NCBI GenBank assembly: GCA_033297205.1
Contig: MU859064.1
Location: forward strand, 248,001 to 312,000
Direction of reading: 5' to 3'
From: Pseudoneurospora amorphoporcata
Lineage: Eukaryota; Ascomycota; Sordariomycetes; Sordariales; Sordariaceae
DNA: 64,000 nucleotides
The notes under the pieces were generated by a model that made no database searches, was not told where the DNA came from, and saw nothing but the letters and a program-made list of their open reading frames with translations. Position numbers and translations under genes: made by a program. This document shows, piece after piece, positions 9,521 to 20,665 of this stretch (the stretch's first letter is position 1; every line of letters begins with the position of its first letter).

Positions 9521-12500
9521 ATGGATCCCGCCTCGATAGCTGCGTCGGCCTTCACCCTCGCTGGCGGCCTTGCAACATGCTCCGCTGCTGCCACCCACTT
9601 CGTCCGTCAGGTCAAGCATGCGCGGAAAGACCTCGACGCGATCAACACTGAGCTCAGTGCCACCTCGGAGATCCTCAATCCGCTCGTGGTTAGTCTGATA
9701 GGAAGTCAGGGTAGTCCATTACCCGAAGCTATCCTGCTCAGTATCGATACATCCGTACGCGAGTGTATTTCAATTGTGGACCGCCTGAAGGCAGACATAG
9801 ACCACTACAAGCGTGACGCGGTTTGGAACAAGACAAAGTGGGTTTTGTTTGGCGAGAAGAATGCCCAGAAGGCGCGTGAGAACTTGGAAATGCACAAGTT
9901 GTCTCTTGGCTTGGCCCTTCAAGTTTTGTCATTGTGAGTACTCCTTCAAGTTCTTTTCGATAACCTACAAACTGACAAAGACATGTGGGGATTCAGATCG
10001 AACACACGACAGATCAAACAGGATACGGAATTGATCAAGGGAAGGGTGGAGAAGATTCACAAGAACATGCACCGCATCAAGGCCCAGTTCATTAATATAT
10101 GCAGGAAACAGATACCACGCCAACAGCAAACCGCAACAGAGGTTCAAAGATGGATGGAAGACATGTCATTGCTCAGTTCATATGCCGAGTCTTCCTATCA
10201 GGCCACGGTACTCGATCGACGTCCATCGTCAAGCACTATTCGCCAGGGTGGGACTACAGAGACATCGTCGGTGATAACTGGGCTAGCAGCGGAAGGAGTT
10301 GCACCACCAGCAGTACCTCAACCTGAAGTCGAAAGACCTAATCCGGCACCTATCGAATCTCACTCTCCCACCCTTAGCCATGAGAATGAGAACAGCGTAC
10401 TGCCACTTGATGTGGAAGCACTGCCATCTGTGAGACCCGAAACCTCCAATCCGGTGCCTGTGGAATGTCATCCTTCAACTCATGTTCATGGGAGACGAAG
10501 TCTTTTATATTGCCCTCCCATCCTTATACCTGGTGGACGGATCGGGATGCCTGGCCCCTCCAATACCACTGATGGGACAAACACTGTTCCCAGACCTAAC
10601 ATTGAGATGGAGATTAGACGACCATCATACGATGTTGAGCTGCAGCCTGCCCCCAGACCCCAAAGAGCCAGCTTCACGCTTGTGGAATCTTACGCCCCTG
10701 GTATTCTCCGAAAAGGACACGACAAAGTTCCGTTGCAAGAACTCGAGGCCCCAAATCTATGCATCGAACTCGAGGCACAAGATCCACGCATCGAGCCAGA
10801 CCATGTGCCCGAGCAAGGGAGGCCTAGCCAGTATGCGCAATTTTTGGGTCGATTTCTGCCGCATACCACGCCAGAAGCTAACCCAATCCCACATGGTGGA
10901 TTTGAACCGTGGAAATCAAATCGGTGTACGCACTCATCAGATGAGTCGTCGCCGTCGAGCAGCACCCGAAGCGCTTCGGAAACGGCTAGTAGTAGCCCGG
11001 ACGAGTTCTATAGCTCACTTGAGGTAGCTCCACCTCATTCTACCTCATGCAACCTATCTGGACGGTGGAGGGCCGCTCGCCGTGTGCGTTTCGATGAGCA
11101 TGTACAGATTTTGCCCCCGAAAAACCTGACCAGCGACACACAGACACATCCAAGTGACGGAGCCGAGCTTTATGGCTCGCTCGAGGCAACATGCACACAT
11201 GCTGCAGCGAGGAGTGGGCTATCCGAAGAAGATCCGATATCTTATACTCGCTGTATCCATGCTCCCGGATCCCCGGAATCACCCGTCGAGCTTTCTTCCG
11301 ACTCATCGCCCATTCTAGGGCAAGGAGAACTGGATATTTTTACCAAGGAGATCTTTACCAGCGAAGATGACATCATGATGAAACGTCTGGTACGACGTGA
11401 TGAAAGGCTCACTGGTCTCTCAAGATCACGTCGTCGAGAGCTGTCACAGGAGGAACGGAAGTTAGTCGACGGCATGCTCCTGGAGAATCTGGCAGTCGCG
11501 GATAAGGACAAATTCGATGTCTGTAAGCATCTGATCTCTTCGGGGGCGGATCCTAACATTCCTCAAATTGGCACAGAAGACAAAGCTGAGGCTGGAGCCC
11601 TCATGCTGGCTGTAAAGCATCGTAAACATCGCTGCTTGACAGCTCTCCTCCGATGGGGGGCACGCCCCAAGACGGAAGTGTTACAATACGCCGTCAACAT
11701 GCACAACAACTTTGCGATTAGGGCGCTCATCGCAGCGGGAGCGAGTGTTAATGTGGGTCTGAAAACCGAGGAGTACAGTTCTTACAAACTTATTCGACGC
11801 ACAAGACCTGTCTACATGCGGCACTTGAGCACCAAGCGAAATGCCGAGGTCGTTAAGTGTCATCGGTACACACTACTTCTAGGCTTAATAGCCGGAGCAC
11901 TTACTGTTCCCAATCAAGATGCTCTCTTGAGCCAACTCTCCTGCATCCAGTTTGTGCTGTCCGAAGGTGCTGACCCAAACTGGACCGGCTCGGAGAGCTA
12001 TTCCTACGTCTCAGAAGACGCCACGAAGAACATGGGCTTATCGCCTCTACACGTTGCTGTTCTTATTTGGGCAAAATTCGGAGATATCGCGACTCTCGGC
12101 ATTGCCAAAACACTCTTGGCATTCGGTGCAAAGCCAGACATCTTCCTCGAGTTGGGAAAATGGCCTTGTTTTGACTGCTTCGGGTCATCACCTATACGAA
12201 TGGCCATCAAAACTGGTAACGAGATGCTGCTTGAGCTGTTGCTTGATCATGGAGCAGCCGACGACAACTACATGGGCATAAGTACGTTCCAATACGCAGT
12301 GCGCACTAACAGGGAATCAATTGTACGGACTCTGTTGAGACATCGCGATGTTGTACGTTGCAGTTACCAACATGACCTCTTAACCATCAATCGCCACGGT
12401 GCAAAAGTCTCCGAGTCTACCATTCGCTATTACCAAGACATTCTTTCGAGTCTCGGATCGTATCCTCCCATCACCGGCGGAGAAGACTTCCCCACTACAA

Positions 12501-12739
12501 TCTGGGGTGGGAGGTGTGGTGCACATCCTGAACTGGAACAGGGTCCTTCTGAGCTGTTCAGTACGACGAGCTCAAGTACTGGCAAAGACCTGGAAGGCTC
12601 TGATTCTCCTACCGGAACAAGTCCAGACTATGTCACCTACGACTCCACGTCATCAGAGTTCCCTGTGGCCATGTCCGAAGCATGGCTGAAATGGGCTTTT
12701 GGGAATGTCATCCAGTCAGGGCAAAACTCTGCACATTAG
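9521..12739 (+). CDS. Fungal STAND-type N-terminal domain protein with C-terminal ankyrin repeats
   Basis: Two exons, 9521-9933 and 9997-12739, joined by a 63-bp intron (GTGAGT donor, AACTGAC branch, CAG acceptor, phase 2), give 1051 aa. Residues 1-165 resemble the N-terminal domain found on fungal STAND/NLR-like proteins (PigL_N type; MDPASIAASAFTLAGGL start, then helical VKHARKDLDAI). Residues about 170-620 are low-complexity, Pro/Ser-rich and probably disordered. Residues about 640-925 contain degenerate ankyrin repeats (HLISSGADPN, CIQFVLSEGADPNW, SPIRMAIKTGNEMLLELLLDHG). There is no P-loop NTPase between the domains, so it is not a canonical STAND ATPase. Such proteins are often linked to fungal allorecognition or innate immunity; that role here is inference. 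A shorter relative lies 1.1 kb downstream. Confidence 0.8.
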
Positions 12740-13833
12740 GAAAATGTGTTTGAAATACGAGCATGATATCAGATTGTTGGTGATGGAGAGACGAGTTTAT
12801 TCAAGATGAACACACATTTTAGGGATGCGAAGGTGTAACCAACAGGTATGGGGATCAATATCTTCGTGTCAATCTATTGGAATTGAAGGTTGGTAAACTA
12901 AGCTCGCTCTAGACCCAACCGGATCGTCCCGCCTGTGTCGTGCGCATCTAAGTGACCTAACTCTAGTTCCTAACCATCGTCGTCTTCATCACTATCCTCG
13001 TCGTCCTCATCACTATCGTCGCCACTCGTATCATTTTCATTATCTTCCATATCAACATCCTCCTCACCTATCTCCAATGCTCTGACAATCATAGCCACTT
13101 TCCACTTGATGTTCAGGATATCATCATCATCCTCTGAGTAAATGACCAGCGGTAGTTTCCTGTTGAGCGGGTGAGGCAAGTTTGACCTTGATCTTTTGAG
13201 TTTTGACTCCCGAAAAGTGAGGTGCGTGAGATTGGAGTAACGGGATCGAACGTTCTGTGCATGTTGAACAGCCTTCCTTTCCTGAACCTTCGTGGCCCAC
13301 ATTTTGCGTGTCCAAGGCGCCGGATTTCTTCGAGATATTGGGGATTAACGCGGGGGTTTGTAAGCACGCATATGCCAGCAGATGTGTCTGTCCCCGTTGG
13401 AGAGTAACCTTTGCTCCTTCCGTCATTTGCCCACAACAAGATAGCAACTACCATACCTTAATGTACCCACGAGTGCCAATTATCTTGGACTTGATAACAG
13501 AGCTGAAGGGAAGTCACAACCCGACGGAGCTCACAGTGGATCGTACGACGTGGAGGACTGAAGGGACCTGCCCACCAGCGTTGTTTAACAGGAACGACAC
13601 GGACTCGCAACACCAAATACTTCTTGCCTTTCTGCAAAGTAAGTGCTTCTGTGCTATTATTGAAAAATATTCCCGGGGCCTTCCGCTACCGACCTTTTGC
13701 AAGAGACTGACCGCCACTTTTCTATTTTGGGTTGTATAGATAATATTCTGTCTATTCTATATGCCCTACCTACCTAAGTATTGTTACCGAGTATTTTACC
13801 AACGTCAACCCGGCCTGGCTGTTCACCTATACT
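12740..13833. other. Intergenic with a questionable minus-strand ORF
   Basis: On the minus strand 13302-12970 encodes a 110-aa frame ending in an extremely acidic tail (EDVDMEDNEND, DDSDEDDEDSDEDDDG). An overlapping frame upstream (13454-13113) has RVNPQYLEEIRRLGH. The two could be exons or frameshifted parts of one gene, but I could not find a convincing splice join. Not recognised. The 5' plus-strand part follows the ankyrin gene and is probably its 3' UTR. Confidence 0.3.
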
Positions 13834-14628
13834 ATGGACTGTATTTACGGATTCGTCTCGGGTACAGCATGTTGCTTGAGAAGCCTTACCTCGTTTAAGT
13901 ACTTCTACGTGGTCGTTTTGGGCACGTCGTGTTGCTTGATATCCCTTATCTTTTTCAGGTCCCTCTACGAGAACCTCCGAGCCGTGGAGTCAGAGCTCGC
14001 AACTTTACATTATATCTCGCTTGAGATCAGAGACGCCCTGGAGCGCTTGGAAAGCGACCGCCGACCAATCCCAGAAAAGATTCGCCAGCAGCTTACCATC
14101 CTTGACCAGGAACCCATTCCGCTGTTAGCTTATATCTTGATCTACACGAAGACCCCCACAACAGGCATGTCGTGGTTAAAAAGGTTCAAGTGGGCTTGGT
14201 ACGGTTTCTTAAAGACTCCAAGATGGCGCGACAACCTGCGAAGTTTTAAGGAGTCGTTTACCGCGGCTATTGAGCTATTGTCCCTGTAAGTGCCCTTTGT
14301 ACTTGACCAATTTCAATCTCGGTCACCCCGGTACGTTTAGAGAAATTTCATACTGACCTTATCATCATCTCGTTGACGCAGGTGGTTAGCCACGAGAGAA
14401 ACAAGTCGTGCCAGCACGTTGACAGAGATGGAACTCGGCTTTGAGCGACTCTTTGCCAGAAGAGAAACAAGTCGTACCATCACATTGCCAGAGATGGAAC
14501 CCATCTTTGAGCGACTCGAACACCTGATATCCCAAAGACGGCTTTCGGCCAAAAAATACAAGTGGGACAAGTGGATGTTGGCCGACAGTCTGTCAGTGGC
14601 ACTAGGCAAGAGGGAACAAAGCGACTGA
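13834..14628 (+). CDS. Short STAND-N-like protein related to the upstream gene
   Basis: Exons 13834-14285 and 14382-14628 (intron GTAAGT...CTGAC...GCAG) give 232 aa. The helical core (LRAVESELATLHYISLEI, then FKWAWYGFLKTPRW, ending AIELLSL) aligns in order with residues about 35-138 of the 9521 gene (WNKTKWVLFGEK, ending ALQVLSL). The intron interrupts the same final Leu codon in the same phase 2. The N-terminus has two hydrophobic stretches that are an imperfect 20-codon duplication. Exon 2 has an in-frame 22-codon tandem repeat (RETSR... at 14395 and 14461). No ankyrin repeats follow, so this is a truncated paralogue or a free-standing adaptor-like domain. A polypyrimidine-AG at about 13945-13960 could be an alternative acceptor. 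Confidence 0.55.
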
Positions 14629-15953
14629 TGTCGTCGTCGAGGACATGAAGCGGGCTTCGGAAAAAAAGAATCAGTGAGTTTCTGAAAGGGTACCTTACCT
14701 ATCAACTCTTGCTCCCGCTCTCTTCCCGCGTTGAGGACACGGCCGCTAACCAGAAAGGGCTGCGTTGTAGGTCGACTTTTATTTCAGTATGTTCAGCGTC
14801 TTCATCATCGCGAGAAATGCGCCAGTGGTTATGCGTCTACATCAACAATTATAAGCAAAAGACTCTGAGCAAGTAAACAGACCGAGTTACCTCCGTGCAG
14901 TCGGTCAATCGTTGTATGGGGGGTGGGAGAAACACCAAGGGGATAACACTTCGATCAAGTTCGTTTTGAGTATCATCGATTTGTTATTGTGTATTTCTTT
15001 GTTGATACAGATGTCTGGAACAAAGCCGGACAAACTGTTAACAGCGTTGGAATGGGAAAAGGCCGGAAGAACATGCAAGGGGTCGTTCGCTATGGTGGAA
15101 TGCAGACAAAGCGAGGTTCATTTGCCCATGACATCGAGTCTTATCCATTCAAAGAGCAATTAAAAAAGGAAATAGATGACGAGCTGTTATTGAGAAGAGA
15201 CGAGGGAGATGAGGCTTTGAAACAAGAAAAAAAATTGTACCAGAAGTACCCATCGCAAGATATGACGGGCATCACCACCGGATCGGTCGGGGTCTCGGAG
15301 TTGCATGGCCTTATGGAAACCAGTGTCAAAAGGACCAATTTGTCAATAGATCTGCACGTCACCCAGAGCTTAGGTACTTAGCTTTTGCAACACCTCACAG
15401 CTCGCACAAGACCACGGAGCTCAAGGCCTCTCTCTTTTACGTTTGATTAGGATGACCTTTTTCTTCTTCTGCCTACACAGTAACTCCCCGGCGCCCTCCT
15501 CAAAAGTTCTCCATCTACAGATATGTTATCGGTGGGCTGAAAAAGGCGACAACGAAAAAGGGCTTGATTGTTGTTGTTGTTTAACGGAAGAGGAGAAACG
15601 GAAACCAGGGCAGCCTAAATACCTGGAAGGGAGTGCCGGTGAATGGGCGGCCCAGTGCCATTCACTGGGCAACCTGGGCACGGACTTCCAACATATGTAC
15701 TTACCCCAACCCATCAGATCTCTTTCTCTACACTAACTTACCAAGGGGCCGTCACGGTGTCCCAAGCCCCTGGATGATGGCAGGGTCTGTAACCCTACAA
15801 AGAAGGAGTCCTTGGGGTACCTTCTTCAGGACTACCAGCACTAGAGCCGTTTACTATTTCTGAAACTGCTACAATTATTTAACGGAGGAAAGGGTTAGTC
15901 TTATAAGGTATCAACCCATGGATCCCGTGGAAGGGGAGAAAAAGTTAGCAAAT
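14629..15953. other. Mostly intergenic; one possible short coding exon
   Basis: A frame at about 15010-15381 (plus) encodes a charged helical sequence (FKEQLKKEIDDELLL, ALKQEKKLYQKYP) ending at TAG 15381. It is preceded by TTGATACAG at 15002-15010, which could be a splice acceptor; no matching donor/exon was convincing. Not recognised. From 15390 to 15953 I see no gene. Confidence 0.3.
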
Positions 15954-17243
15954 CTATGTACCTGATCGAGTAGTATCAGGTACCCCTACAGCAGCATGGG
16001 ATGTTGCACAACGTACAGGTGAAGGAGTACTCGTCAGGGGAACCAATTGATCCTCCCTTGCTCTTTGTACCCGCTCTGCATCAGGCTCGGAGTGCTCTGA
16101 CTCCTCCGAGGGGGGATACCAAAGTGGGGTGTCTCGTGCCCCTGGCGCTCCGGGGGGAGTGCATGGTATGAACAATGGAGGAGGAGTGCTAGGCTGGTGA
16201 CCTGTTCCTGCTTGTGTACCACTACTACGGCTGGGAGGAGTATCTCTACTACTAGTAGTTCTAGGTGGCTTGTAAGCGCCTCTTCTAGTTACCCCTAGAC
16301 GAGGTAGAGGAGTGTGTCTTCTTGTCTCTGTTACTACGGGAGGACTACTAGGTGGCATATTTCGACGAGGAGTGCGCTTCTCTGTCTGTGTCCGTGCAGA
16401 AGGAGCAGGAGGAGAACCGGAACTCCAGATCGGTATATCTTGAGGGGTACCACCTCTCGCTAGAAGTAGTTTAGGAGTAGAAGTACGGGAAACAGAACTA
16501 GCTTGCCGCGCAGCAAGACGAGGAGTCTTTTTAGCCACAACATGCAGTGAAGAGTTAGCGGCTACCAGTGGAGGATTTGGAGGAGGAGTACCAGTTGTTG
16601 ACGGCAGATCTGGAGGAGAAGGGGTGCTTATTCGTTGAAGGTGTTTCACCATACGTTGTTCTGTCTCTGTCCTTGCTCTCTCCTCCCTCGTCTCTTCTTC
16701 TTCTTCTTCTTCTTCTCCTTCCTCTCCCGCAGCTTGAGAGGGATATAGCTCGCGACAGCGGGTTATTATGTCGACTAATTGCTCGCAGTTTCTTGCCTCG
16801 GCAAGACGCTCGACTGTGTATTCCCCGGTACTACCACCTTGGGGACTGTCGATGTAGCACTTGGGATATCGGATGATGCGCATGAGTTGCCTCTGTTCTG
16901 CTTCTTTGCGGCTCCAGAATTTTTGGATGATCATTATTGCTACTTCTGTTTCGCCAGCGGATACGTTTATAATCATGGTTAGCCATCTCTGTTGCCAATT
17001 ACTACCACTACCACTACCATCACACTTACTTTCAAGCCTCCCATCCACCAACCAATGCAGCAGGTTCTTTCTGTTGTCCTCCTCATCCTGCCATTGTACC
17101 AGCTTTAGTTGCTTTAGACCGGCAGCGGTGGCGGTATTCTTCAACAGCTGCCTGACTTCCCAGTCGTATTTTGCGGAGCGGAGGCGGGCGCGCAGGGTTC
17201 GGAGGGCAGAAATTTGGTCGGATGTGTAGTTGGGGGTAGCCAT
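15954..17243 (-). CDS. Hypothetical Thr/Pro-rich protein, intronless
   Basis: Single ORF of 429 aa from ATG 17243 to TGA 15954. The N-terminal ~165 residues look globular and helical (SALRTLRARLRSAKYDWEVRQ, NLLHWLVDGRLESK, AIMIIQKFW, AEARNCEQLVDIITRCREL). An E-run (about 170-182) encoded by a TCT/TTC microsatellite at 16696-16722 follows, then a long basic Thr/Pro/Ser-rich region with repeated TP motifs (STPSPP, RRHTPLP, SRDTPPS, TSTPSP), probably disordered and a phosphorylation-rich tail. No family recognised. Codon use looks coding throughout. Possible lineage-specific gene next to the STAND-N cluster. Confidence 0.55.
   Translation of the reverse strand: MATPNYTSDQISALRTLRARLRSAKYDWEVRQLLKNTATAAGLKQLKLVQWQDEEDNRKNLLHWLVDGRLESKCDGSGSGSNWQQRWLTMIINVSAGETEVAIMIIQKFWSRKEAEQRQLMRIIRYPKCYIDSPQGGSTGEYTVERLAEARNCEQLVDIITRCRELYPSQAAGEEGEEEEEEEETREERARTETEQRMVKHLQRISTPSPPDLPSTTGTPPPNPPLVAANSSLHVVAKKTPRLAARQASSVSRTSTPKLLLARGGTPQDIPIWSSGSPPAPSARTQTEKRTPRRNMPPSSPPVVTETRRHTPLPRLGVTRRGAYKPPRTTSSRDTPPSRSSGTQAGTGHQPSTPPPLFIPCTPPGAPGARDTPLWYPPSEESEHSEPDAERVQRAREDQLVPLTSTPSPVRCATSHAAVGVPDTTRSGT
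16696..16722. repeat. (TCT)n microsatellite inside a coding region
   Basis: TTC/TCT triplet run on the plus strand encodes the Glu run of the Thr/Pro-rich protein on the minus strand. Confidence 0.85.
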
Positions 17244-17854
17244 GATGCCTGACAGTCACTCTTGGCTAAAGGTTATCAGAGGAGATGGAAGGGATGTTGG
17301 CATGATATAGCTCAATGGTGAGTGTTGGTTACATTTGTACCAGTGTTACTGAGGTGTTGCGTTGGCAAACGATGAGTGAGTGATGGGTGGTGACTCAGCA
17401 TGGCAAACTGAGGGACCACAAACTCATCCGTAATGTGTGTGGTCCGAAAGGAGGAACAAGAGACTTCTGTATCAAGCAGGACAATTAGCAGCGGACGGAC
17501 TGTCTGACTCTTCAATGGTATTGTGTAACAGTCGTCCAAGTTCAAGGGTCAATCTGCCTCAATATTACTTCCTACGTACAGTCAGAACTCAGAAATGGTA
17601 TAAGCGAGGGTATGAAAACAGCAAACATGGACGGGAACCAACAAATTGCCAACCACTCCTTCCCGTCCTTCTTCTGCTCCCCAAACCCTCATCATTAAGC
17701 CTCAAATAGGAGAAAAAAGCATCCAAACACCCAACAACTCCGTCATTACTAGTCATTATTCATCGACATCATCCCTTCCCTTACTCTCAGTCCTCCTCTT
17801 TTCTACCTTATTTCCATCTCAATCTCTTCCAACTACCATTATCCCCAAACCATA
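17244..17854. other. Intergenic, no gene seen
   Basis: Spacer serving as promoter for the Thr/Pro-rich gene and terminator region of the next minus-strand gene. Pyrimidine-rich in its right half. No motif supported. Confidence 0.4.
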
Positions 17855-19844
17855 TTAAGCAGTCAACTCCAGAACCCCCCACCTCCACCCTTGCAACGCC
17901 TTCAAGTCCTCCTCGGCCAACTCCCTACCTCTCTCAACCTTGGCCGTCAACCTCTTTAGGCGTCTGCTCACCGTCTTGGCCGTTCTAAGGGATACCTCGT
18001 TCGTAAAGACGTACAACACGGCAAAGACCAGGAAACTCAAGCTGGCCAAACCGGGACGCCGAGCTTGCGTCAGAATCCGGTCGATTAGGGACTTGGATTT
18101 TCGGAAGGCGTATGCAGTTCTGTTGTGGTGAGAGGACTCGCGGGCGTGCGCGCCTTTGTCGACGGTGGAAGGGCGGAAGAAAGATTTTACTAGGGGGATG
18201 AATATTGCGCTGTTGTCTCAATGTTAGCTTTAGGCCGATAGGAAAAAGGGGGGAATAATCGAGCGCAGCGAGGAAAGAAAAGAAAGAAAAAAAAAAAAAA
18301 TGAAATAAAGGAAAATAAATTAAAATAATATAAAAGAAAAGAAAAGGAAAGAAAAGAAAGGGGCCAATCACAGCGACCACCACGGAGGAAGTGAAGTGAA
18401 GGAAAGTGAAAACAAGGGGAAAAAAAAAAAAAAAAAAAAAGGAGTAAAAAACTCACAAAGCCCCACTCCACAAATACCGCCTCCACCTCGCCTTCTCTGT
18501 CCTTCTCACTATCTCCGCCACCCTCCCCCTCAACTCAATCAACTCATCGATGGCCGTGCTGGCCTGATGTCTCAGCTTCTCGTCGACCAGCACCGCCTCC
18601 TTGGCGCTGTTGCCCGCCGCAATCTTGTAAGAAATCTGCCGCCGCTTGCGCTGCAAAGCCATGTATTCCCGTAGAGAACACTCGGTTGCTTGTCGGTAGT
18701 CGCCCAGCTCCATTTGGGGCGGGTATCGGTCGGTGTCGCCGTAGAGGAGACCTTCTTCGAGTTCGGTGAGCTTTGCGGCGGTTTTGCTGGGCTTGGAAAG
18801 GGAGGAAGAGGGTTTGGTGCCGAGGGCCAGGCCGAGGGAGGGATGGCTAGGGCCGTGACTGTGGCTGTGAGCAAGAGGAGGAGGGGAGAGCGCGGCGGGG
18901 CCGGGCATCATTTCGATTATGGAGCCGTGGCGGCCCGGGCCGAGGGAGGGACGAATCGTCGGGTTGGTTGCCCCTGGGTTGGATGGGCTGGGGTTGCTGC
19001 TGGTGGGAACACCATAGTCGCTGTTGCCGGTGCTGCTGCTGTTGCGGGGAGGAGGAGGGCGGAGCGGTTTGGTGTAACCTGGGCTTGGAGGCTGTTCGGA
19101 GCCGTAACGAGGATTATTGGAGGCGGGCCGGGTCCGCGCATCGCGATCAGCCTTGTTGGGGGGAAGGGAGGCGGCGGGACCGGGCATGGATTCGACTAGG
19201 TCGGGACGGCGGTTGGTGCCACGGCCGATGGCGTTCAGAGAGCCATTGTGGTCACCGTTCATACCGCCGTTGATGGGAGCAGGACCGGGAGGTGGGCGGC
19301 GGGCAAACGAAGGCGAGCGTGGGTCGAGAGGGTCATCTAGAGGTATTCTGATAGCCCCGCCGGTCGGAAAGCCGCCGGGCATGCCGCCCTTGTTATCGGG
19401 ACCATTGGAGCTGGTTGGTGGGTAGTTGCCAGAGGAAGGGTTCCGTGAGCCTGGCGGGGAGTGGCCGGGGACGTAGGATGGCTTGGAAGTGGGAGATACT
19501 GGGGCTGGCGGAATTGTGCCTGGTGCTGGGGAAGAGGCTCGTCGTTGTGGTTGTTGCGGTTCACGATCACGGTCACCGGGACGGTAGGCTGGGTCGGATG
19601 GCCGTCTCTTGGGATCCGAGGTGCCATTCGGAGCGGGCCGGTATGGTAGATCCTTGAGGTTGGACGGAGGAAGCTTGAGGGTGGTTTCGGAGTCATTGGG
19701 CTTCTGGATGGTGACGCTATCGTTGTCTGATCGATATGGCAAGCTGGTATCGGACTGGCGTGGATTGTAGACTTGGTCGCGATCACCGGGGCGCCTTGTT
19801 GGCGGAGACATGGCCCGGGTCGCGGGAGGCGGTGGGGGTGGCAT
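17855..19844 (-). CDS. Proline-rich protein with C-terminal hydrophobic segments, unknown function
   Basis: Exons 19844-18457 and 18209-17855 give 580 aa; the 247-bp intron (18210-18456; GTGAGT, ACAG) is phase 2 and unusually long, with A/G-only tracts on the plus strand (A runs at 18287-18300 and 18421-18440). Residues 1-330 are Pro/Ser/Asn/Gly-rich and disordered (repeated PGPAA and RPGDRD words). Residues about 345-460 are helical and charged (KLTELEEGLLYGD, RQATECSLREYMALQRKRRQ, VDEKLRHQASTAIDEL). Two hydrophobic stretches follow the splice, SGAFAIFIPLVKSFF and GLASLSFLVFAVLYVF, then a basic helical tail. This suggests a tail-proximal membrane protein with a cytosolic N-terminus. It looks like a conserved ascomycete protein, but I do not recognise the family. 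Confidence 0.7.
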
Positions 19845-20665
19845 TATGCTGGTGGTTTGTTACAACGGTGAGAGGATGGGATGAAGGATGAAAACAAGCG
19901 GTGTCTGGATGAGAAAAATCACGAGATATTTTATTCAATGATGTATTCTAGAGAAGAATTTCAAGAGCTGAACAAGCGCCGGAGAGGACGGGGGGAACAT
20001 CAATGAACGGACATGACCCAGACTCGATTGGCATCGGTGGATGCGTTCGCGTTACAGTGACACTGGCCGGGAATTTCAGAGGCTGGGAGACGCTGGAAGG
20101 GATCTGGACGATGTGAGTGGCCAGTTCAGCTGGAGCTTGCACGGCAAGTGGGGATGCATCTCAAAGCCTAACCGCAATTGGGTTTTCATCTGCGACAGGC
20201 ACCATTTGGGAGCTTTGACCACCTCTGATCATCTTGGGAGCTCCGCTAGCCTCAGTTCCATTGGTCTGAGCTTCTAGAGACTGGGATCCTCTTTTGACGA
20301 CTTGTCGAGGTCTTCTTTCTCTTTTATATCAAGCCATCATCACCAACCACCATCACTTCCAACACACTCTTAATAATAATGTTTCTGTGATTCTCTCATC
20401 AGCCGCACATTTGTGGAGGGTCTTTTGGACTACTGGAATCAACTTTCATGTCACAACGTGGATGGATTTGAATATCTGGCAATGTTAAAAGCTAACCACC
20501 TCAGTCATGATTACTAGGTATATTTGGGCAACCGAATGCCCACTGTCCTGTGTGTGAACCAGCACAACCAGGTCCGAAACACCCATCACAATACCACCGA
20601 CTCAAGAAGAAACCCCCAAGCACCAGGGAAAAGCCCCGTCAACCAACTGCTTTGAAGACCCCTCT
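19845..20665. other. Intergenic, no gene seen
   Basis: Promoter side of the Pro-rich gene and 3' side of the RNA ligase gene. No RNA, repeat or conserved ORF recognised. Confidence 0.4.
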
